Source: Pinus tabuliformis (lineage: Eukaryota; Streptophyta; Pinopsida; Pinales; Pinaceae). From it: DNA of 64,000 nucleotides. The stretch lies in NCBI GenBank assembly GCA_031772625.1, contig CM062808.1, positions 478,451,655 to 478,515,654 of the forward strand, given 5' to 3'. Positions 57,446-64,000 of this stretch are shown here, in pieces (position 1 is the stretch's first letter; every line of letters begins with the position of its first letter). The position numbers were made by a program, and so were the translations under genes. Below the pieces are notes generated by a model, which made no database searches, was not told the origin of the DNA, and was given only the letters and a program-made list of their open reading frames with translations.

Positions 57446-58089
57446 AAAAATGTTAAAACTGTGGATTCTCCGGTCAATGATTCAAAAGATTCAAGCCACA
57501 GATCTCTGAAATCCAAAATCCACCTACTTTCGATGGAGATGTGAAGAAGCCAGAATATGCAGAGGCTTGGATACTTCAGATGAAGAAGTTCTTTGAGTTG
57601 CATAGTTACATAGATAATGAAGGCTAGATTAGCTATATTCAGCTTGAGAGGTAAAGCAGATATGTGGTGGGGAGATGTAAAGAAGGTTAGAGACATCATG
57701 ACAAAAAACTTGAGTCGGCATGAGTTCAAGATGCTTTTTAGGAAGAAGTACTTGTGAGAGAGGTACTACAACAGTAAGGCCAAATAATTCTATGAGATAA
57801 ATATGGGATCAATGACAAATGAGGAGTATACGACCAAGCTCTTGGAGCTATTAAGGTATGTGCTATATCTTAAAGATGAGAAGGATAATGTTCAACAATT
57901 TTTCAGTGGTTTCCCATTAACATTTAGGGATCATATTGAGTATGATTAGCCTCGGTCATTTGAGGAAGTTATTGGGAAATTGAAGCATTCCTATGAGAAA
58001 TCGAAGCGTAAGAATGAATCTCAACAAGTATGGAAAGGGAAAGATAAAGATAAAGGTAAATGACATCTAAAAAGAGAAACGCCTCAAAA

Positions 58090-58119
58090 TGTAGAACAGA
58101 AAATATATATATCTATATA

Positions 58120-58158
<39 letters not shown>

Positions 58159-58190
58159 AAATAAAATAAAATAAAAAATAAAAAAATGCG
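58090..58190. repeat. AT microsatellite with AAATA extension
   Basis: A (TA)n run with CTATATAT interruptions is followed by several AAATA units. It lies inside gag between the capsid and the zinc knuckle. Confidence 0.95.
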
Positions 58191-58440
58191 GCACCACAAA
58201 AGAAGTTCAACATAGCTAGACATGGACATGGATCACAACAACAACATAGAGGTGATGGTACTAGATGGTTGGAGTGTTGGACATGCAGTAAGGAACACCT
58301 TAAGAAATATTGTCCACAAAATCAGGGTGGTAGGCCTTAGATATATAATGCACAAGAGGCGCAGACTATTGGGGATGTTGGTTAGAGCATTCCTCGTATC
58401 TATGCAACACTAGACAACAGACAAACATACCATCATGCAT

Positions 58441-60500
58441 CTATCATTGAGATGGATGGTAAGCTTTGTGATCATGTTGATTCTATTTTGATTGACCCTG
58501 GATGTAATTATAGTTGTGTTAGTTTTGAATTGGTGGATAAGTGTGGTTTGAATAAATAAGTTCATGTAAAATCTTTGTTAGTGTAGTTGGATACATGTAC
58601 AAAGAAGTGAGTTCATCATTGGGTAAGAGCTTGTGCATTTTATTTGAATGGTATGTCTACTACAACACATTTGAATGTATTACCATTGGGATCATATAGT
58701 ATGCTTTTGGGCATGGATTGGTTGTACCTTCATAGGACCAAGGTGGATTTTTATGACAAAGCCATTGAGTGATTGGATGACAATGGAGAACCAAGAGTCT
58801 TACAGGGAAAGAAGAAAGCCACATCAGTTAGGATGGTGACAGATATGTAGGAAAAACGTAGTCGCAAGAAAGGGTGTGTGTTATTTGCAGTGCATATTTC
58901 TAGAGACAAAGGTAAGGAAGTTGAGGATGCAGATGTTTTGATCAGGTACCTAGTTTTACAATAGTTTAAGGATGTGTTTCTCACAGATATTTCAGAGTTT
59001 CTATCTGACAAGGAAGTAGAATTTTCGATTGAGTTGGTGCCAGGGGAAACTCCAACATCAAAAACACCTTATATGATGAACACTCCAGAGTTGGTAGAGT
59101 TGAATTTGCAACTGAAAGAGATGCTTGCTAAGAGGATACATTAGGCCAAGTGTATCAACCTGGGGCACACTGTATTGTTTGTGAAGAAGAAGGATGGTAC
59201 TCTCAGATTATGCATTGACTACAGGAAGTTGAACAAAGTGACCATCAAAAACAAGTATCTGTTGCTGAGGATTGATGACTTGTTCGATTCGTTGAATGGA
59301 GAAACAATGTTCTTGATTAATCTGAGATCCGTATATCATTAGGTATGCATTAAAGAGGATGAAATTTACAAGACAATTTTCCGGACCAGGTATGGGCATT
59401 ATGAGTTTGTTGTAGTTCCATTTGGGTTGACTAATTCTCCAACTACCTTGATGTGTTTAATGGATAATGTGTTGTGTCCTATTTGGATAAGTTTGTTATT
59501 GTGTTCATTGATGACATATTGGTATATTCTAAAAACGAGGAAGAACATGGCGAGCATTTGGCAACAATGTTGAGGTTGTTGAGAGACCATTAGTTGTATG
59601 CTGAGCTCAACATGTGCAGTTTATTTCAGACTGAGGTACATTACTCAGGGCATGTTGTCTCCAAGGAGGGCATAACAATGGATCCAGAGAAGATAAAAGC
59701 TATCATGGAGTGGGAAACTCTCATGAATGTAGATGAGGTGAGATATTTCATGGGGTTAGCAGGTTATTACAGGAGGTTCATCAGGAAATTCTTGCAGATT
59801 TCTTATCCTATAACATGATTGCAGAGGAAAGGTAAGAAGTTTGGATGGAAAGAGGAGTGTGTGGCCATTTTTGAGCAGCTCAAGAAGTTTTTGACACATG
59901 CACCATTGTTAAAGATTATATATCTAGACAAATAGTTTGTAGTATGTACAAATGTCTACAAGAGAGGACTTGGTGGAGCCCTTATGCAGGAAGGATAGGT
60001 AGTGTGCTATGTCACATAAAATAAATGAGCATGAGTAGAACTATACGACACATGATCTTGAGATAGCAGTGATCAAACATGCATTGAAGATGTGGAGGCA
60101 TTATCTTCTTGGTAGGAGGTTTGTATTGATGGGTGATCACAGTGCATTGAGATACTTGTTTGACCAATCGAATATGAACGCCAGACAAGCTAGATGTTTG
60201 GCCATGATCAGTGAGTTTGATTTTGAGATCAGATACATCAAAGGAAAGGAGAACAGGGTCACATATGCTCTTAGCAGGCGAGTACAGGTAAATCATATAG
60301 AAGCTATGAGTTCCTATGGGATAGATCTACAAGATAGGATCTTGCAGACAGGTCAGCATGATGTCAGGTATATGTAGATTGTGCATAGGTTGCAGCAAAA
60401 TATAGGTATAGGTACATGTAGTGGTACAACTATAGGTATAGGTAGTAGTGCAGGTGCATAGGATGTGGACTATTGTCTTACAATAGATGGATTGGTCAGG
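58441..60500 (+). pseudogene. Chromovirus protease, reverse transcriptase and RNase H
   Basis: Protease is at about 58440-58770 with ILIDPGCNYSCVS (D-P-G-C in place of D-S/T-G-A) and SMLLGMDWL. Reverse transcriptase has [25 protein letters not shown] and, after a frameshift, [11 protein letters not shown] with both catalytic aspartates. RNase H has VCTNVYKRGLGG (asparagine for the expected catalytic aspartate), KHALKMWRHYLLGRRF and GDHSALRYLF. Many stops and at least two frameshifts. The motif order is that of Tekay/Del-type Gypsy pol. Confidence 0.9.
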
Positions 60501-61760
60501 TTTAGAGACAGGATATATGTACCAGATAGCAGTGAGCTCAAGAATGCGATCTTGAGGGAGTTTCATGAGAAACCATATTCAGATCACCCAGGCTATCATA
60601 AGATATTGAATGCAGTGAAGAAGTTTTATTATTTGTCAAATCTGAAGAAGGATGTAGCAGAGCTTGCAGCTAGGTGCTTGGATTGTCAATAGGTGAAGGC
60701 AGAGTGTAAGCATCTAGGTGGACTTCTACAGCTGATTGCAATTCTAGAGTGGAAATAGGAGGTCATTTCCATGGAGTTTATCACAGGTTTGAAGAGGAAA
60801 GTGAGACAACATGATTCAATCATGGTTGTGGTGGATAGGTTGACAAAGGTTGTGCACTTCATTCTAGTGAAGTCTACATTCTAAACTAGCGATGTAACAC
60901 ATGTATTCATTAGAGATGTGGTTATATTGCATGGTGTTACAAAGAATATTGTGTTAGAAAGAGATGAAAATTTCACTTCCAAGTTTTGGAAGGAGTTGTT
61001 TGCATGTTTGGGCATAGAATTGGCCTTCAGTACAACTTATCATCAACAGAAAGAAGGAAAAAATGAGAGGGTCAACATGATATTGGAGGACATGTTGAGG
61101 ATGTATGTGATGCATCAACTACGAAAGTGGGAAGAGTATCTTCCACTGGTAGAGTTCACTTACAACAATGGGTACATGAGACACTAAGGATGAGTCCATT
61201 TGGGGCATTTTATGGGCGGAGTTGCAATACTACCATCAGTTGGAGTCATCCAGTTAACAGGGTGTTTATTGGACCAGACATGTTGGTAGAAATGGAGCGG
61301 GAAATGTAGGCAATAAAAAAAATCTAAAGGCAACACAGGATAGGAAGAAGATCTATTCAGATCAGAATAAGTTGTTCAAGGAATACCAAGTTTGGGAACA
61401 AGTGAACTTGCACATCAAATTGAAGAAGACAAGCTTGGACCCTGGTTTTGTGGACCTTTTAGGATTATTGAGAAGATTGGGCCAGTAGCCTATTAATTTT
61501 CACTGCCTCTTATAGTGAAAATCCATGATGTTTTCCATGTGTCATTACTTAAGAAGTATGTTAAAGATGTTGATCATGTGATTGTCTGTTTGTATTGCAG
61601 GTGGAGCCAGAACTGTAGTGTATTTTGCAGGGAAATATGCTCGTGCTCCGAAACCAAGCAATCGAGAAGGTTAAATTGCAATGGAAGCACTTTGGGCCTG
61701 TTGAAGCTACATGGGAGATGGCAGATCAGATGCAGGCTATGTATCCTTCATTGTTTGCCG
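60501..61760 (+). pseudogene. Chromovirus integrase with C-terminal chromodomain
   Basis: The zinc-binding region reads HEKPYSDHPGYHKIL and RCLDCQ. In the catalytic core the first aspartate is changed (SMEFITGL where MDFITGL is usual), the second is kept in LERDENFTSKFW, and the glutamate is kept in KNERVNMILED. The GPF/FHVS region follows at 61430-61560. Near 61630-61760 a frame reads LRNQAIEKVKLQWKHFGP and EATWEMADQMQ, the chromodomain typical of the Tekay/Del lineage, thought to direct insertion to particular chromatin. Confidence 0.9.
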
Positions 61761-62044
61761 ATTGATGCAAAGTAGTTTTGGTATGATGTTTGGTATATGT
61801 TTGGGTGATGTTTTGATATATGTACATATGTATATGGATGTAAATACCGCCATGAGATATGTCATAAATCTCCAATAAGCGGTATGGGTATTAGTTATTA
61901 TGTTTTCATGTTGGTTTGTTTCTCAACACGGTGATCATTGTAAATACTGCATCAAGCTATGCTATAAAGCTCCATGGGAAGTACTTTTTCTTTTCAATGG
62001 TTTTGCTGAGGTATAGGTGTGGTTGAACACTGAGGACAGTGTCC

Positions 62045-62061
62045 CCCAAGGTGGAGGGTTT
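62045..62061 (+). promoter_or_regulatory. Polypurine tract of the chromovirus-type element
   Basis: CCCAAGGTGGAGGGTTT immediately before the 3' LTR start TGTAATAGCC. Standard position and composition. Confidence 0.75.
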
Positions 62062-64000
62062 TGTAATAGCCCTAGTGAAAATTCCATGTAATAAAAGTTA
62101 ACAAAGGAAAAATAATAACCACGGTTGATGGGACACTTATTCCATGCTAAATGTTGGGCAAAACATCCTAGTGTGGGTGTTCATTGGTTTATTATGGCTA
62201 AAGAAATTAGCAAAGGAAATGACCAAGGATTTGGAAAGGAAAAATGACATTTTTGGCACATTTATTTATGAAATTAATGGAAATTATGAGAAAAGGAAGG
62301 TGAAAGGTCACAGGTTGCATGTGAGGAGGAAAATGAAGAAAATAGAGGCCTAATTGTTAAAAAGGCTTATAAGGATCAATTGATACCTTTTGTAAGTTCA
62401 GTTTTGAAGCTCTCACATTATTCCTCCTCTCTCTCTCACTCTTGGACGCTTAGAGTTTCTTGGAGCACTTTGGTATTGCATCAAGAAAGGAAAAGAAGGA
62501 AAGAGGAAGGATGGAGCAAGCAAGGAAGAGCATGATCAAGTAGCTACATCAAGATTATTTAAAGGTATTGATTTGCATGTGTGTCTTTCTTGCTAGATTT
62601 GGCATGCATGGTATTGCACGTGGTTCTTTGCTATTATGGAATGGGTTTTACCAGGTGTTACAGTGTTTTCAACCTAGCCTTTCCATTTCTAGATAACCAT
62701 GGTGTGATGGGGTTTTCATGTTTTTATTGAGATGGATTCGAAGCTGAGTGAGGTGGATCTCTGAATAATAGAACACATGGCCTAGTAACCCCTGAACCAG
62801 ATTGTGGGTTGCGGTAAAGCCAAATTTTTTGTTGCCTCGGTGGGCCTAGGAATCCTCAACTGATGAATGGTGGGATATACAGTAAATTCTAGAGGTGGGT
62901 GCTCTCCATCAGGCCTAGTAATATCGGGATGGGATATGTGGTAAATCCTGGAGAGTGGGTCTCAGTTTAGGGCCTAGTGATCCGGTGTGGATTGCGGTAA
63001 AGCCTGAGAGACTAGGAGACAAGAAAAATTCCTCACAGTGTAGGTGGAGAAATATGGTGGCATCCATGGTTTATTGGCCTAATGATCTAGTGGAGATCAT
63101 GGTAAAGCTTGTTATTACATGTTTATTATTTTTCTTAGTGATCTAGGATGGATTATGGTAAAGCCTAGCTTCTATTGATGAGGGTGAGGTGGTTTAGCCT
63201 TGGGATGCCCTGATTAGTTATTTTGGTTTGAGTCCCACATTCATGCTTGGAATATGGAACGAGGGTAAATGGATGAAGAGAGACTGGCTCAGCCATTCTA
63301 TGGTCGAGTGAAACGTGGTAGTCCCCTCCTGGGTTGGCTTTTGCATTTAGTAATAAGAGGTTCTTTCCTTGGTATCTTATGTGTAAATGTATTGGCTTAT
63401 ATGTGGATCCTATGGCTGATGTATCCTTGATATTTTTGTTGTCATTATGCTGGTTATAAGCATGTATTATGATAGTGATGTATGGATCTCCTTATGTTTT
63501 GATTTGTAAATGAATGGATGATGTATCTATGACCTAACAGATGATAATGCAGCTAATAATATAAGGGAAAAATGCTTCTTAGTGATTCTAAGATAAGTGT
63601 GAGACCCCTATGCTCAGAGTTGTTGTTTAAACCTATAGATTACATATTTGCGATATGTTTGATGAAATGCCTATCATGGCTAGTAGTGTTATAGTTAGAC
63701 CTTGTCATTGTTTTTGAAAAATGAATTATTGTTATGTTGTGTAAATTCATTACCGAAAGTGTCATTGAGTTCTAGGCAGTGACCTAGGCTTTGGGCCTGA
63801 AAAAGTGGCTCAAATCTCGGAGACACAGGCACAACACTGGGTAGAAAAGTCTCTTGACACATGCATACCCATGTCGTGGGAACCTCTAGAGCCTCCTAGA
63901 TGCATGCATGCCCATATCAAGGGAGATTTTGGGACTTTAATGGTATAAAACATCAGTTGGTCTTATAGGTTGATTACTTGAGTGGTTGGATTGGCTCTTA
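62062..64000 (+). repeat. 3' LTR of the chromovirus-type element, truncated by the window end
   Basis: Matches 53548 to about 55530 with scattered substitutions and small indels, clearly more diverged than the LTR pair of the young element. It shares the GGCCTAGTGATC subrepeats. Confidence 0.9.

Larger units (their letters stand above)
56664..57514 (+). mobile_element. 5'-truncated Penelope-like element with inverted tail
   Basis: The insert sits between two copies of AAAATCCACCTA (56652-56663 and 57515-57526). It starts with a 48-bp segment (56664-56711) that is the reverse complement, 47 of 48 bases, of its own 3' tail at 57439-57486. The body has the end of a coding region, an AT-rich 3' untranslated region with an A-run near 57293-57312, and the tail. 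A hammerhead-like core lies directly before the tail repeat. The long target duplication and inverted tail fit Penelope-like insertions better than LTR or DNA transposons. Confidence 0.7.
56212..58440 (+). pseudogene. Chromovirus gag, interrupted by a Penelope-like insertion and a microsatellite
   Basis: The ATG at 56212 opens MVDYQDSPYESYE, followed by a stop and a coiled-coil-like LRSLKEEIRSCKVDN segment. A frameshift leads to an arginine/tyrosine/histidine-rich stretch (RRSDRGYF). The Penelope-like insert occupies 56664-57514. Gag resumes with PPTFDGDVKKPEYAEAWI, KADMWWGDVKKV and FPLTFRDHIEYD, the usual Tekay-type capsid. An AT microsatellite splits the region before the zinc knuckle, which reads CWTCSKEHLKKYC and lacks one residue of the CX2CX4HX4C spacing. 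Confidence 0.85.
53548..64000 (+). mobile_element. Chromovirus-type (Tekay/Del-like) Gypsy element, 3' end beyond the window
   Basis: The left LTR is 53548-55687; the right LTR begins at 62062 and runs past the window. An initiator-Met primer site follows the left LTR. Gag, protease, reverse transcriptase, RNase H, integrase and a C-terminal chromodomain follow in order, all broken by stops and frameshifts. By alignment of the LTRs the missing 3' part is only about 160 bp. A Penelope-like fragment is inserted in gag. The young element ends 34 bp upstream. The right target duplication cannot be checked. Confidence 0.9.

Overview
The window looks like repeat-dense nuclear DNA from a seed plant with a very large genome, most likely a conifer. 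The basis is wall-to-wall nested LTR retrotransposons, no recognisable host gene, and a fragment resembling the C-terminus of a Penelope-like element (from memory, among land plants these are reported mainly from conifers). I found no tRNA, rRNA, CRISPR array or intact host gene. Nearly all coding sequence is decayed transposon protein. The clear exception is one intact 587-codon reading frame at 48743-50506.

Layout. (1) 1-4533: degraded Copia gag followed by non-coding sequence with short hairpins. (2) 4539-35882: a minus-strand Athila/Tat-like Gypsy element, bounded by the 5-bp duplication CATAT and about 14.4 kb once later insertions are removed. It carries a Copia element (4938-12009) inside its left LTR, a hAT-like non-autonomous transposon inside that Copia (9330-11282), a second copy of the same transposon inside its third reading frame (14093-16166), and a plus-strand, pol-deleted Athila-like element (20884-28662) inside its integrase gene. 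Each insertion has matching or near-matching target-site duplications. (3) 35888-39480: unassigned flank with a BED-type zinc-finger remnant of a hAT transposase. (4) 39480-42840: an old, degraded relative of the next element. (5) 44159-53513: a minus-strand LTR element whose two 1,054-bp LTRs differ at only three sites by eye. It encodes only a zinc-knuckle plus retropepsin-like protein and carries a long array of hairpin-forming repeats. (6) 53548-64000: a plus-strand chromovirus-type (Tekay/Del-like) Gypsy element running off the window, with a Penelope-like fragment inserted in gag.

How the parts relate. The two Athila-like elements share a third reading frame downstream of integrase with the same domain order. 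Two unrelated elements carry arrays of hairpins in their 3' non-coding parts, and the stem sequences differ between units while the two arms still pair. The inner Athila-like element also has its TATA box in the loop of a perfect 13-bp inverted repeat in both LTRs. These structural RNA/DNA signals and the recently mobile element without reverse transcriptase are the most unusual content.
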